In this document: piece by piece, positions 1 to 14,900 of the stretch
How the letters are laid out: the number at the start of each line of letters is the position of its first letter
Position numbering within the stretch: position 1 is the stretch's first letter
Assembly: GCF_963678635.1 (NCBI RefSeq)
Contig: NC_087070.1
Span: 9,024,539 to 9,088,538 of the forward strand
Source: Symsagittifera roscoffensis
Taxonomy: Eukaryota > Xenacoelomorpha > Acoela > Convolutidae
DNA length: 64,000 nt
Reading direction: 5' to 3'
The notes under the pieces: model-generated
The model's input: only the letters and a program-made list of their open reading frames with translations
The model's database searches: none
What the model was told of the DNA's origin: nothing
Program-made: the position numbers and the translations under genes

Positions 1-3000
1 GTTTCCACTAGCTTCTGATCTTGGCTACTGAATGTTTCTTCAGTTTTGACATCTTCCAAACACACATCGAAAATTTTTTGGGTAGTTAATGCGTTGTGGG
101 TATGCTGACGGCTCATGGGAATACAATGTTTTTGATTTTGTTCCTTGTATTTCTGAAATATGTCTTTTTTTATGTTCAGCCTTGATGTGATTTTTTTGTG
201 GTACAATTTTTCATTTTTGAGGACAGTGTGTGGCTAGTTAAGAAATCTTGATGTGTTCATTTTTGTTCCATTCCTCATTTCTACTGGCTTAGCGATCATT
301 GCAGAAGTGGATTTGCGCAGTGGTATTTTTTTGTCCGAAAAAAGTTGTCACAAATTGGTAGTTTCCACTAGCTTCTGATCTTGGCTACTGAATGTTTCTT
401 CAGTTTTGACATCTTCCAAATACACATCGACATTTTTTGGGTAGTTAATGCGTTTTGGGTATGCTGACGGCTCATGGGAGTACAAAGTTTTTGATTTTGT
501 TCCTTGTATTTCTGAAATAAATATGTCTTTTTTTATGTTCAGCCTTGATATGATTTTTTTGTGGTACAATTTTTTTTTCATTTTTGAGGACAGTGTGTGG
601 CTAGTTAAGAAATCTTGATGTGTTCATTTTTGTTCCATTCCTCATTTCTACTGGCTTAGCGATCATTGCAGAAGTGGATTTGCGCTGTGGTGGTTTTTTG
701 TCCGAAAAAAGTTGTCACAAATTGGTAGTTTCCACTAGCTTCTGATCTCGGCTACTGAATGTTTCTTCAGTTTTGACATCTTCCAAATACACATCGACAA
801 TTTCTTGGGTAGTTAATGCGTTGTGGGTATGCTGACGGCTCATGGGAGTACAATGTTTTTGATTTTTTTCCTTGTATTTCTGAAATATGTCTTTATTTAT
901 GTTCAGCCTTGATGTGATTTTTTTGTGGTACAATTTTTTTTCATTTTTGAGGACAGTGTGTGGCTAGTTAAGAAATCTTGATGTGTTCATTTTTGTTCCA
1001 TTCCTCATTTCTACTGGCTTAGCGATCATTGCAGAAGTGGATTTGCGCTGTGGTGGTTTTTTGTTCGAAAAAAGTTGTCACAAATTGGTAGTTTCCACTA
1101 GCTTCTGATCTCGGCTACTGAATGTTTCTTCAGTTTTGACATCTTCCAAATACACATCGAAAATTTTTTGGGTAGTTAATGCGTTGTGGGTATGCTGACG
1201 GCTCATGGGAGTACAATGTTTTTGATTTTTTTCCTTGTATTTCTGAAATATGTCTTTTTTTAATGTTCAGCCTTGATGTGATTTTTTTGTGGTAAAATTT
1301 TTTTCATTTTTGAGGACAGTGTGTGGCTAGTTAAGAAATCTTGATGTGTTCATTTTTGTTCCATTCCTCATTTCTACTGGCTTAGCGATCATTGCAGAAG
1401 TGGATTTGCGCTGTGGTGGTTTTTTGTCCGAAAAAAGTTGTCACAAATTGGTAGTTTCCACTAGCTTCTGATCTTGGCTACTGAATGTTTCTTCAGTTTT
1501 GACATCTTCCAAATACACATCGACAATTTCTTGGGTAGTTAATGCGTTGTGGGTATGCTGACGGCTCATGGGAGTACAATGTTTTTGATTTTTTTCCTTG
1601 TATTTCTGAAATATGTCTTTATTTATGTTCAGCCTTGATGTGATTTTTTTGTGGTACAATTTTTTTTCATTTTTGAGGACAGTGTGTGGCTAGTTAAGAA
1701 ATCTTGATGTGTTCATTTTTGTTCCATTCCTCATTTCTACTGGTTTAGCGATCATTGCAGAAGTGGATTTGCGCTGTGGTGGTTTTTTGTTCGAAAAAAG
1801 TTGTCACAAATTGGTAGTTTCCACTAGCTTCTGATCTCGGCTACTGAATGTTTCTTCAGTTTTGACATCTTCCAAATACACATCGAAAATTTTTTGGGTA
1901 GTTAATGCGTTGTGGGTATGCTGACGGCTCATGGGAGTACAATGTTTTTGATTTTTTTCCTTGTATTTCTGAAATATGTCTTTTTTTAATGTTCAGCCTT
2001 GATGTGATTTTTTTGTGGTAAAATTTTTTTTCATTTTTGAGGACAGTGTGTGGCTAGTTAAGAAATCTTGATGTGTTCAATTTTATTCCATTCCTCATTT
2101 CTACTGGCTTAGCGATCATTGCAGAAGTGGATTTGCGCTGTGGTGGTTTTTTGTCCGAAAAAAGTTGTCACAAATTGGTAGTTTCCACTAGCTTCTGATC
2201 TTGGCTACTGAATGTTTATTCAGTTTTGACATCTTCCAAATACACATCGAAAAATTTTTGGGTAGTTAATGCGTTGTGGGTATGCTGACGGCTTATGGGA
2301 GTACAATGTTTTTGATTTTTTTCCTTGTATTTCTGAAATATGTCTTTTTTTATGTTCAGCCTTGATGTGATTTTTTTGTGGTACAATTTTTTTTTTCATT
2401 TTTGAGGACAGTGTGTGGCTAGTTAAGAAATCTTGATGTGTTCATTTTTGTTCCATTCCTCATTTCTACTGGCTTAGCGATCATTGCAGAAGTGGATTTG
2501 CGCAGTGGTTTTTTTTTGTCCGAAAAAAGTTGTCACAAATTGGTAGTTTCCACTAGCTTCTGATCTTGACTACTGAATGTTTCTTCAGTTTTGACATCTT
2601 CCAAATACACATCGAAAAATTTTTGGGTAGTTAATGCGTTGTGGGTATGCTGACGGCTTATGGGAGTACAATGTTTTTGATTTTTTTCCTTGTATTTCTG
2701 AAATATGTCTTTATTTATGTTCAGCCTTGATGTGATTTTTTTGTGGTACAATTTTTTTTCATTTTTGAGGACAGTGTGTGGCTAGTTAAGAAATCTTGAT
2801 GTGTTCATTTTTGTTCCATTCCTCATTTCTACTGGCTTAGCGATCATTGCAGAAGTGGATTTGCGCTGTGGTGGTTTTTTGTCCGAAAAAAGTTGTCACA
2901 AATTGGTAGTTTCCACTAGCTTCTGATCTTGGCTACTGAATGTTTATTCAGTTTTGACATCTTCCAAATACACATCGAAAAATTTTTGGGTAGTTAATGC

Positions 3001-4329
3001 GTTGTGGGTATGCTGACGGCTTATGGGAGTACAATGTTTTTGATTTTTTTTCCTTGTATTTCTGAAATATGTCTTTTTTTATGTTCAGCCTTGATGTGAT
3101 TTTTTTGTGGTACAATTTTTTTTTTCATTTTTGAGGACAGTGTGTGGCTAGTTAAGAAATCTTGATGTGTTCATTTTTGTTCCATTCCTCATTTCTACTG
3201 GCTTAGCGATCATTGCAGAAGTGGATTTGCGCAGTGGTTTTTTTTTGTCCGAAAAAAGTTGTCACAAATTGGTAGTTTCCACTAGCTTCTGATCTTGACT
3301 ACTGAATGTTTCTTCAGTTTTGACATCTTCCAAATACACATCGAAAAATTTTTGGGTAGTTAATGCGTTGTGGGTATGCTGACGGCTTATGGGAGTACAA
3401 TGTTTTTGATTTTTTTCCTTGTATTTCTGAAATATGTCTTTATTTATGTTCAGCCTTGATGTGATTTTTTTGTGGTACAATTTTTTTTCATTTTTGAGGA
3501 CAGTGTGTGGCTAGTTAAGAAATCTTGATGTGTTCATTTTTGTTCCATTCCTCATTTCTACTGGCTTAGCGATCATTGCAGAAGTGGATTTGCGCTGTGG
3601 TGGTTTTTTGTTCGAAAAAAGTTGTCACAAATTGGTAGTTTCCACTAGCTTCTGATCTCGGCTACTGAATGTTTCTTCAGTTTTGACATCTTCCAAATAC
3701 ACATCGAAAAATTTTTGGGTAGTTAATGCGTTGTGGGTATGCTGACGGCTTATGGGAGTACAATGTTTTTGATTTTTTTCCTTGTATTTCTGAAATATGT
3801 CTTTTTTTATGTTCAGCCTTGATGTGATTTTTTTGTGGTAAAATTTTTTTTCATTTTTGAGGACAGTGTGTGGCTAGTTAAGAAATCTTGATGTGTTCAT
3901 TTTTATTCCATTCCTCATTTCTACTGGCTTAGCGATCATTGCAGAAGTGGATTTGCGCTGTGGTGGTTTTTTGTCCGAAAAAAGTTGTCACAAATTGGTA
4001 GTTTCCACTAGCTTCTGATCTTGGCTACTGAATGTTTATTCAGTTTTGACATCTTCCAAATACACATCGAAAAATTTTTGGGTAGTTAATGCGTTGTGGG
4101 TATGCTGACGGCTTATGGGAGTACAATGTTTTTGATTTTTTTCCTTGTATTTCTGAAATATGTCTTTTTTTATGTTCAGCCTTGATGTGATTTTTTTGTG
4201 GTACAATTTTTTTTTTCATTTTTGAGGACAGTGTGTGGCTAGTTAAGAAATCTTGATGGGTTCATTTTTGTTCCATTCCTCATTTCTACTGGCTTAGCGA
4301 TCATTGCAGAAGTGGATTTGCGCAGTGGT

Positions 4330-7240
4330 ATTTTTTTGTCCGAAAAAAGTTGTCACAAATTGGTAGTTTCCACTAGCTTCTGATCTTGACTACTGAATGT
4401 TTCTTCAGTTTTGACATCTTCCAAATACACATCGACATTTTTTTGCGTAGTTAATGCGTTGTGGGTATGCTGACGGCTCATGGGAGTACAATGTTTTTGA
4501 TTTTGTTCCTTGTATTTCTGAAATATGTCTTTTTTTATGTTCAGCCTTCATTTGATTTTTTTGTGGTACAATTTTTTTTCATTTTTGAGGACAGTGTGTG
4601 GCTAGTTAAGAAATCTTGATGTGTTCATTTTTGTTCCATTCCTCATTTCTACTGGCTTAGCGATCATTGCAGAAGTGGATTTGCGCTGTGGTGGTTTTTT
4701 GTCCGAAAAAAATTGTCACAAATTGGTAGTTTCCACTAGCTTCTGATCTTGGCTACTGAATGTTTCTTCAGTTTTGACATCTTCCAAATACACATCGAAA
4801 ATTTTTTGGGTAGTTAATGCGTTGTGGGTATGCTGACGACTCATGGGAGTACAATGTTTTTGATTTTGTTCCTTGTATTTCTGAAATATGTCTTTTTTTT
4901 ATGTTCAGCCTTGATGTGATTTTTTTGTGGTACAATTTTTTTTCATTTTTGAGGACAGTGTGTGGCTAGTTAAGAAATCTTGATGTGTTCATTTTTAATC
5001 CATTCCTCATTTCTACTGGCTTAGCGATCATTGCAGAAGTGGATTTGCGCAGTGGTATTTTTTTGTCCGAAAAAAGTTGTCACAAATTGGTAGTTTCCAC
5101 TAGCTTCTGATCTTGGCTACTGAATGTTTCTTCAGTTTTGACATCTTCCAAATACACATCGAAAATTTTGTTGGGTAGTTAATGCGTTGTGGGTATGGTG
5201 ACGGCTCATGGGAATACAATGTTTTTGATTTTGTTCCTTGTATTTCTGAAATATGTCTTTTTTTATGTTCAGCCTTGATGTGATTTTTTTGTGGTACAAT
5301 TTTTTTTCATTTTTGAGGACAGTGTGTGGCTAGTTAAGAAATCTTGATGTGTTCATTTTTGTTCCATTCCTCATTTCTACTGGCTTAGCGATCATTGCAG
5401 AAGTGGATTTGCGCAGTGGTATTTTTTTGTCCGAAAAAAGTTGTCACAAATTGGTAGTTTCCACTAGCTTCTGATCTTGGCTACTGAATGTTTCTTCAGT
5501 TTTGACATCTTCCAAATACACATCGACATTTTTTGGGTAGTTAATGCGTTTTGGGTATGCTGACGGCTCATGGGAGTACAAAGTTTTTGATTTTGTTCCT
5601 TGTATTTCTGAAATATGTCTTTTTTTATGTTCAGCCTTGATATGATTTTTTTGTGGTACAATTTTTTTTTCATTTTTGAGGACAGTGTGTGGCTAGTTAA
5701 GAAATCTTGATGTGTTCATTTTTGTTCCATTCCTCATTTCTACTGGCTTAGCGATCATTGCAGAAGTGGATTTGCGCAGTGGTATTTTTTTGTCCGAAAA
5801 AAGTTGTCACAAATTGGTAGTTTCCACTAGCTTCTGATCTTGACTACTGAATGTTTCTTCAGTTTTGACATCTTCCAAATACACATCGACATTTTTTTGC
5901 GTAGTTAATGCGTTGTGGGTACGCTGAAGGCTCATGGGAGTACAATGTTTTTGATTTTGTTCCTTGTATTTCTGAAATATGTCTTTTTTTATGTTCAGCC
6001 TTCATTTGATTTTTTTGTGGTACAATTTTTTTTCATTTTTGAGGACAGTGTGTGGCTAGTTAAGAAATCTTGATGTGTTCATTTTTGTTCCATTCCTCAT
6101 TTCTACTGGCTTAGCGATCATTGCAGAAGTGGATTTGCGCTGTGGTGGTTTTTTGTCCGAAAAAAGTTGTCACAAATTGGTAGTTTCCACTAGCTTCTGA
6201 TCTTGGCTACTGAATGTTTCTTCAGTTTTGACATCTTCCAAATACACATCGAAAATTTTTTGGGTAGTTAATGCGTTGTGGGTATGCTGACGACTCATGG
6301 GAGTACAATGTTTTTGATTTTGTTCCTTGTATTTCCGAAATATGTCTTTTTTTTATGTTCAGCCTTGATGTGATTTTTTTGTGGTACAATTTTTTTTCAT
6401 TTTTGAGGACAGTGTGTGGCTAGTTAAGAAATCTTGATGTGTTCATTTTTAATCCATTCCTCATTTCTACTGGCTTAGCGATCATTGCAGAAGTGGATTT
6501 GCGCAGTGGTATTTTTTTGTCCGAAAAAAGTTGTCACAAATTGGTAGTTTCCACTAGCTTCTGATCTTGGCTACTGAATGTTTCTTCAGTTTTGACATCT
6601 TCCAAATACACATCGAAAATTTTTTGGGTAGTTAATGCGTTGTGGGTATGGTGACGGCTCATGGGAATACAATGTTTTTGATTTTGTTCCTTGTATTTCT
6701 GAAATATGTCTTTTTTTATGTTCAGCCTTGATGTGATTTTTTTGTGGTACAATTTTTTTTCATTTTTGAGGACAGTGTGTGGCTAGTTAAGAAATCTTGA
6801 TGTGTTCATTTTTGTTCCATTCCTCATTTCTACTGGCTTAGCGATCATTGCAGAAGTGGATTTGCGCAGTGGTATTTTTTTGTCCGAAAAAAGTTGTCAC
6901 AAATTGGTAGTTTCCACTAGCTTCTGATCTTGGCTACTGAATGTTTCTTCAGTTTTGACATCTTCCAAATACACATCGACATTTTTTGGGTAGTTAATGC
7001 GTTTTGGGTATGCTGACGGCTCATGGGAGTACAAAGTTTTTGATTTTGTTCCTTGTATTTCTGAAATATGTCTTTTTTTATGTTCAGCCTTGATATGATT
7101 TTTTTGTGGTACAATTTTTTTTTCATTTTTGAGGACAGTGTGTGGCTAGTTAAGAAATCTTGATGTGTTCATTTTTGTTCCATTCCTCATTTCTACTGGC
7201 TTAGCGATCATTGCAGAAGTGGATTTGCGCTGTGGTGGTT
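4330..7240. repeat. Tetrameric higher-order repeat (~1453 bp) in satellite A
   Basis: Within the homogeneous part, variant monomers recur every four monomers. A monomer with the rare variants TTTTTTTGCGTAG and CCTTCATTTGAT sits near 4430-4560 and again near 5890-6010. The rare TTTTTAATCCATTCC variant is at about 4993 and 6447. A CGTTTTGGGTATGC monomer with a GTACAAAG variant is at about 5548 and 7001. All spacings are 1453-1460 bp, so two adjacent copies of a four-monomer unit are present. Dimeric periodicity of about 726-729 bp is also visible further left (715 versus 1441, 2533 versus 3262). Confidence 0.8.
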
Positions 7241-10200
7241 TTTTGTCCGAAAAAAGTTGTCACAAATTGGTAGTTTCCACTAGCTTCTGATCTTGGCTAC
7301 TGAATGTTTCTTCAGTTTTGACATCTTCCAAATACACATCGACAATTTCTTGGTAGTTAATGCGTTGTGGGTATGCTGACGGCTCATGGGAGTACAATGT
7401 TTTTGATTTTTTTCCTTGTATTTCTGAAATATGTCTTTATTTATGTTCAGCCTTGATGTGATTTTTTTGTGGTACAATTTTTTTTCATTTTTGAGGACAG
7501 TGTGTGGCTAGTTAAGAAATCTTGATGTGTTCATTTTTATTCCATTCCTCATTTCTACCTACTGGCTTAGCGATCATTGCAGAAGTGGATTTGCGCTGTG
7601 GTGGTTTTTTGTCCGAAAAAAGTTGTCACAAATTGGTAGTTTCCACTAGCTTCTGATCTTGGCTACTGAATGTTTATTCAGTTTTGACATCTTCCAAATA
7701 CACATCGAAAAATTTTTGGGTAGTTAATGCGTTGTGGGTATGCTGACGGCTTATGGGAGTACAATGTTTTTGATTTTTTTCCTTCTATTTCTGAAATATG
7801 TCTTTATTTATGTTCAGCCTTGATGTGATTTTTTTGTGGTACAATTTTTTTTCATTTTTGAGGACAGTGTGTGGCTAGTTAGGAAATCTTGATGTGTTCA
7901 TTTTTATTCCATTCCTCATTTCTACTGGCTTAGCGATCATTGCAGAAGTGGATTTGCGCTGTGGTGGTTTTTTGTCCGAAAAAAGTTGTCACAAATTGGT
8001 AGTTTCCACTAGCTTCTGATCTTGGCTACTGAATGTTTATTCAGTTTTGACATCTTCCAAATACACATCGAAAAATTTTTGGGTAGTTAATGCGTAGTGG
8101 GTATGCTGACAGCTTATGGGAGTACAATGTTTTTGATTTTTTTCCTTGTATTTCTGAAATATGTCTTTATTTATGTTCAGCCTTGATGTGATTTTTTTGT
8201 GGTACAATTTTTTTTCATTTTTGAGGACAGTGTGTGGCTAGTTAAGAAATCTTGATGTGTTCATTTTTGTTCCATTCCTCATTTCTACTGGCTTAGCGAT
8301 CATTGCAAAAGTGGATTTGCGCTGTGGTGGTTTTTTGTTCGAAAAAAGTTGTCACAAATTGGTAGTTTCCACTAGCTTCTGATCTTGGCTACTGAATGTT
8401 TCTTCAGTTTTGACATCTTCCAAATACACATCGACATTTTTTGGGTAGTTAATGCGTTGTGGGTATGCTGACGGCTCATGGGAGTACAATGTTTTTGATT
8501 TTTTTCCTTGTATTTCTGAAATATGTCTTTTTTTTTTATGTTCAGCCTCGATGTGATTTTTTTGTGGTAAAATTTTTTTTCATTTTTGAGGACAGTGTGT
8601 GGCTAGTTAAGAAATCTTGATGTGTTCATTTTTATTCCATTCCTCATTTCTACTGGCTTAGCGATCATTGCAGAAGTGGATTTGCGCTGTGGTGGTTTTT
8701 TGTCCGAAAAAAGTTGTCACAAATTGGTAGTTTCCACTAGCTTCTGATCTTGGCTACTGAATGTTTATTCAGTTTTGACATCTTCCAAATACACATCGAA
8801 AAATTTTTGGGTAGTTAATGCGTTTTGGGTATGCTGACGGCTTATGGGAGTACAATGTTTTTGATTTTTTCCCTTGTATTTCTGAAATATGTCTTTTTTT
8901 ATGTTCAGCCTTGATGTGATTTTTTTGTGGTACAATTTTTTTTCATTTTTGAGGACAGTGTGTGGCTAGTTAGGAAATCTTGATGTGTTCATTTTTGTTC
9001 CATTCCTCATTTCTACTGGCTTAGCGATCATTGCAGAAGTGGATTTGCGCAGTGGTATTTTTTTGTCCGAAAAAAGTTGTCACAAATTGGTAGTTTCCAC
9101 TAGCTTCTGATCTTGGCTACTGAATGTTTCTTCAGTTTTGACATCTTCCAAATACACATCGACATTTTTTTGGGTAGTCAATTCAATGCGTTGTGGGTAT
9201 GCTGACGGCTCATGGGAGTACAATGTTTTTGATTTTGTTCCTTGTATTTCTGAAATATGTCTTTTTTTTATGTTCAGCCTTGATGTGATTTTTTTGTGGT
9301 ACAATTTTTTTCATTTTTGAGGACAGTGTGTGGCTAGTTAAGAAATCTTGATGTGTTCATTTTTGTTGTTCCATTCCTCATTTCTACTAGCTTAGCGATC
9401 ATTGCAGAAGTGGATTTGCGCTGTGGTGGTTTTTTGTCCGAAAAAAGTTGTCACAAATTGGTAGTTTCCACTAGATTCTGATCTTGGCTACTGAATGTTT
9501 CTTCAGTTTTGACATCTTCCAAATACACATCGAAAGTTTTTTGGGTATTTAATGCGTTGTGGGTATGCTGACGGCTCATGGGAGTACAATGTTTTTGATT
9601 TTGTTCCTTGTATTTCTGAAATATGTTTTTTTTTATGTTCAGCCTTGATGTGATTTTTTGTGGTACAATTTTTTTTCATTTTTGAGGACAGTGTGTGGCT
9701 AGTTAAGAAATCATGATGTGTTCATTTTTGTTCCATTCCTCATTTCTACTGGCTTAGCGATCATTGCAGAAGTGGATTTGCGCAGTGGTATTTTTTTGTC
9801 CGAAAAAAATTGTCACAAATTGGTAGTTTCCACTAGCTTCTGATCTTGGCTACTGAATGTTTCTTCAGTTTTGACATCTTCCAAAAACACATCGACATTT
9901 TTTGGGTAGTTAATGCGTTGTGGGTATGCTGACGGCTCATGGGAGTACAAATTTTTTGATTTTGTTCCTTGTATTTCTGAAATATGTCTTTTGTTATGTT
10001 CAGCCTTGATATGATTTTTTGTGGTACAATTTTTTTATCATTTTCGAGGACAGTGTGTGGCTAGTTAAGAAATCTTGATGTGTTCATTTTTGTTCCATTC
10101 CTCATTTCTACTGGCTTAGCGATCATTGCAGAAGTGGATTTGCCCTGTGGTGGTTTTTTGTCCGAAAAAAGTTGTCACAAATTGGTAGTTTCCACTAGCT

Positions 10201-11997
10201 TCTGATCTTGGCTAATGAATGTTTCTTCAGTTTTGACATCTTCCAAATACACATCGACATTTTTTGGGTAGTTAATGCGTTGTGAGTATGCTGATGGCTC
10301 ATGGGAGTACAAAGTTTTTGATTTTGTTCCTTGTATTTCTGAAATATGTCTTTTTTTATGTTCAGCCTTGATATGATTTTTTTGTGGTACAATTTTTTTT
10401 ATCATTTTCGAGGACAGTGTGTGGCTAGTTAAGAAATCTTGATGTGTTCATTTTTGTTCCATTCCTCATTTCTACTGGCTTAGCGATCATTGCAGAAGTG
10501 GATTTGCGCTGTGGTGGTTTTTTGTCCGAAAAAAAGTTGTCACAAATTGGTAGTTTCCACTAGCTTCTGATCTTGGCTACTGAATGTTTCTTCAGTTTTG
10601 ACATCTTCCAAATACACATCGACAAATTTTTGCGTAGTTAATGCGTTGTGGGTATGCTGACGGCTCATGGGAGTACAATGTTTTTGATTTTGTTCCTTGT
10701 ATTTCTGAAATATGTCTTTTTTTTATGTTCAGCCTTGATATGATTTTTTTGTGGAACAATTTTTTTATCATTTTCGAGGACAGTGTGTGGCTAGTTAAGA
10801 AATCTTGATGTGTTCATTTTTGTTCCATTCCTCATTTCTACTGGCTTAGCGATCATTGCAGAAGTGGATTTGCGCAGTGGTATTTTTTTGTCCGAAAAAA
10901 GTTGTCACAAATTGGTAGTTTCCACTAGCTTCTGATCTTGACTACTGAATGTTTCTTCAGTTTTGACATCTTCCAAATACACATCGACAATTTCTTGGGT
11001 AGTTAATGCGTTGTGGGTATGCTGACGGCTCATGGGAGTACAATGTTTTTGATTTTTTTCCTTGTATTTCTGAAATATGTCTTTATTTATGTTCAGCCTT
11101 GATGTGATTTTTTTGTGGTACAATTTTTTTTCATTTTTGAGGACAGTGTGTGGCTAGTTAAGAAATCTTGATGTGTCCATTATTGTTCCATTCATCAATT
11201 CCACTGGGTTAGCGATCGTTGCAGAAGCGGATTTGCGCTGTGGTGATTTTTTGTCCGAAGAAAGTTGTCGTCACAAATTGGTAGTTTCCACTAGCTTCTG
11301 GTCTTGACTACTGAATGTTTCTTCAGTTTTGACATCTTCCAAATACACATCGACAATTTCTTGGGTAGTTAATGCGTTGTGGGTATGCTGACGGCTCATG
11401 GGAGTACAATGTTTTTGATTTTTTTCCTTGTATTTCTGAAATATGTCTTTATTTATGTTCAGCCTTGATGTGATTTTTTTGTGGTACAATTTTTTTTCAT
11501 TTTTGAGGACAGTGTGTGGCTAGTTAAGAAATCTTGATGTGTTCATTTTTGTTCCATTCCTCATTTCTACTGGCTTAGCGATCATTGCAGAAGTGGATTT
11601 GCGCAGTGGTATTTTTTTGTCCGAAAAAAGTTGTCACAAATTGGTAGTTTCCACTAGCTTCTGATCTTGACTACTGAATGTTTCTTCAGTTTTGACATCT
11701 TCCAAATACACATCGACATTTTTTTGCGTAGTTAATGCGTTGTGGGTATGCTGACGGCTCATGGGAAAACAATGTTTTTGATTTTGTTCCTTGTATTTCT
11801 GAAATATGTCTTTTTTTTATGTTCAGCCTTGATGTGATTTTTTTGTGGTACAATTTTTTTTCATTTTTGAGGACAGTGTGTGGCTAGTTAAGAAATCTTG
11901 ATGTGTTCATTTTTGTTCCATTCCTCATTTCTACTGGCTTAGCGATCATTGCAGAAGTGGATTTGCGCAGTGGTATTTTTTTGTCCGAAAAAAGTTG

Positions 11998-14900
11998 TCA
12001 CAAATTGGTAGTTTCCACTAGCTGTTTGTCTTGGCTACTGAATGTTTCTTCAGTTTTTACATCTTCGAAGTACACAGCGACAGTTTTTTGGGTTGTTATT
12101 GCGTTGTGGGTTTGCTGACAGTGCATGGGAGTACTAAGTTTTTGATTTTGGTCTTCATGTTTCTGAAATATGTCTTTTTTTTGTGTTTTTTCTTGATGCG
12201 ATCTTTTGTGGTACAATTTTTTTCATTTTTCAGGACACTCTGTGGCTAGTTAAGTCATCTTGATGTGTTCATTGATGTTCCATTCATCAGTTCTAATGGG
12301 TTAGCGATCGTTGCAGAAGCGGATCTGCTCTGTGGTATTTTTTTATCCGAAAAAATTTTCATCACAAATTGGTAGTTTCCACTAGCTTCTGGTCTTGGCT
12401 ACTGAATGTTTCTTCAGTTTTGACATCTTTGAAAAGCACAGCGACAATTTTTTTGGGTTGTTAATGCGTTGTAGGTTTGCTGAGAGTTCATGGGAGTACT
12501 AAGTTTTTGATTTTGGTCTTGATATTTCTGAAATATGTCTTTTTTGTGTTTGTTCTTGATGCGATCTTTTGAGGTACAAATTTTTTCATTTTTCAGGACA
12601 CGCTGTGGCTAGTTAAGTCATCTTGATGTGTTCATTGATGTTCCATTCATCAGTTCTAATGGGTTAGCGATCGTTGCAGAAACGGATTTGCTCTTCGGTA
12701 TTTTTTTGTCCGAAAAGTTGTCGTCACAAATTGGTAGTTTCCATTAGCTTCTGGTCTTGGATACTGATTGCTTCTTCAGTTTTGACATCTTTGGAATACG
12801 CAGCGCTGCTTTTTTGGTTTGTTAATGCGTTGTTGGTATGCTGACTGTTCATGGGACTTCTGGGTTTTGGATTTTGCTATTTATGTTTCTGAAATATGTC
12901 TTTTTGTGTTCATCCTAGATGCGATTTTTTGTGGTACAAATTTTTTCATTTTCCAGGGCAGTGTGTGGCTAGTTAGGAAGTTTTGATGAGGTCATTGTTG
13001 TTCCAATCATCAATTCTACTTAGTTAGCGATCGTTCCAGAAGCGGATTTGTGCTGTAGTGATTTTTTGTCCGAAGAAAGTTGTCGTCAGAAATTGGTAGT
13101 TTCCACTAGCTGTTTGTCTTGGCTACTGAATGTTTCCTCAGTTTTTACATCGTCGAAATACACAGCGACAGTTTTTTGGGTAGTTAATGCGTTGTGGGTA
13201 TGCTGACAACTCATGGGAGTACAAAGTTTTTGATTTTGTTCCTTGTATTTCTGAAATATGTCTTTTTTTATGTTCAGCCTTGATGTGATTTTTTTGTGGT
13301 ACAATTTTTTTTCATTTTTGAGGACAGTGTGTGGCTAGTTAAGAAATCTTGATGTGTTCATTTTTGTTCCATTCCTCATTTTTACTGGCTTAGCGATCAT
13401 TGCAGAAGTGGATTTGCGCAGTGGTCATTTTTGTCCGAAAAAATTTGTCGTTACAAATTGGTAGTTTCCTTTACCTTCTGGTCTCGGCTACTGATTGTTT
13501 TGACAACCAAAAAATACAGCGACATTTTTTGGGTGGTTAACGCGTTGTGCGTTTGCTGACGGCTCATGGGAGTATTGGGTTTTTGATTTTGGTTTTTATG
13601 TTTCTGAAAGATGTCTTTTTTTGAGTTTGTTCTTGATGCGATCTTTTGTGGTACAAAATTTTTCATTTTTCAGGACACTGTATGGCTAGTTAAGTCATCT
13701 TGATATGTTCATTGTTGTTCCATTCATCAGTTCTACTGGCTTAGCGATCATTGCAGAAGTGGAGTTGCGCTGTGGTGGTTTTTTGTCCGAAAAAAGTTGT
13801 CACAAATTGGTAGTTTCCACTAGCTTCTGATCTTGGCTACTGAATGTTTCTTCAGTTTTGACATCTTGCAAATACGCAGCGCTGCTTTTTTTTGGTTTGT
13901 TAATGCATTGTGGGTTTGCTGACTGTTTATGGGATTTCTGGGTTTTGGTATTTGGAATTTATGTTTCTTGAAATATGTCTTTTTTTTGTTCAGCCTTGAT
14001 GCGATTTTTTGTGGTACAATTTTTTTCTTTTTGCAGGACAGTGTGTGGCTACTTAAGTTAGCTTGAAGTGTTCATTATTGTTCCATTCATCAGTTCCACT
14101 GTGTTAGCGATCGTTGCGGCAGCGGATTTGCTCTGTGGTAATTTTTATCCGAAAAAAGTAGTCGTCACAAATTGGTAGTTTCCACTAGCTTCTGGTCTTG
14201 GCTACTGAATGTTTCTTCAGTTTTGACACCTTTAAAATACGCAGCGCTGCCTTTTTGGTTTGTTAATGCGTTGTGGTTATGCTGACTGTTCATGGGACTT
14301 CTGGGTTTTGGATTTTGGATTTAATGTTTCTGAAATATGTCTTTTTTTGTGCTTGTTCTTGGTGCGATCTTTTGTGTTACAAATTTTTTCATTTTCCAGG
14401 ACACTTTGTGGCTAGTTAAGTCATCTTAATGTGTTCATTATTGTTCCATTCATCAATTCTACTGGGTTAGCGATCGTTGCAGAAGCGGATCTGCTCTGTG
14501 GTATTTTTTTATCCGAAAAAATTGTCGTCACAAATTGGTAGTTTCCACTAGCTTCTGGTCTTGGCTACTGAATGTTTCTTCAGTTTTGACATCTTTGAAA
14601 AGCACAGCGACAATTTTTTTGGGTTGTTAATGCGTTGTAGGTTTGCTGAGAGTTCATGGAAGTATTAAGATTTTGATTTTGGTCTTTATATTTCTGAAAT
14701 ATGTCTTTTTTTGTGCTTGTTCTTGATGCGATCTTTTGAGGTACAAATTTTTTCATTTTTCAGGACACTCTGTGGCTAGTTAAGTCATCTTGATGTGTTC
14801 ATTGATGTTCCATTCATCAGTTCTAATGGGTTAGCGATCGTTTCAGAAACGGATTTGCTCTGCGTTATTTTTTTGTCCGAAAAGTTGTCGTCACAAATTG

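Noticed and set aside
12270-12310. Hammerhead-ribozyme-like CTGATGA on the minus strand of diverged satellite monomers.
   Set aside because: No matching stem II and GAAA core at the required spacing; core monomers lack the word.
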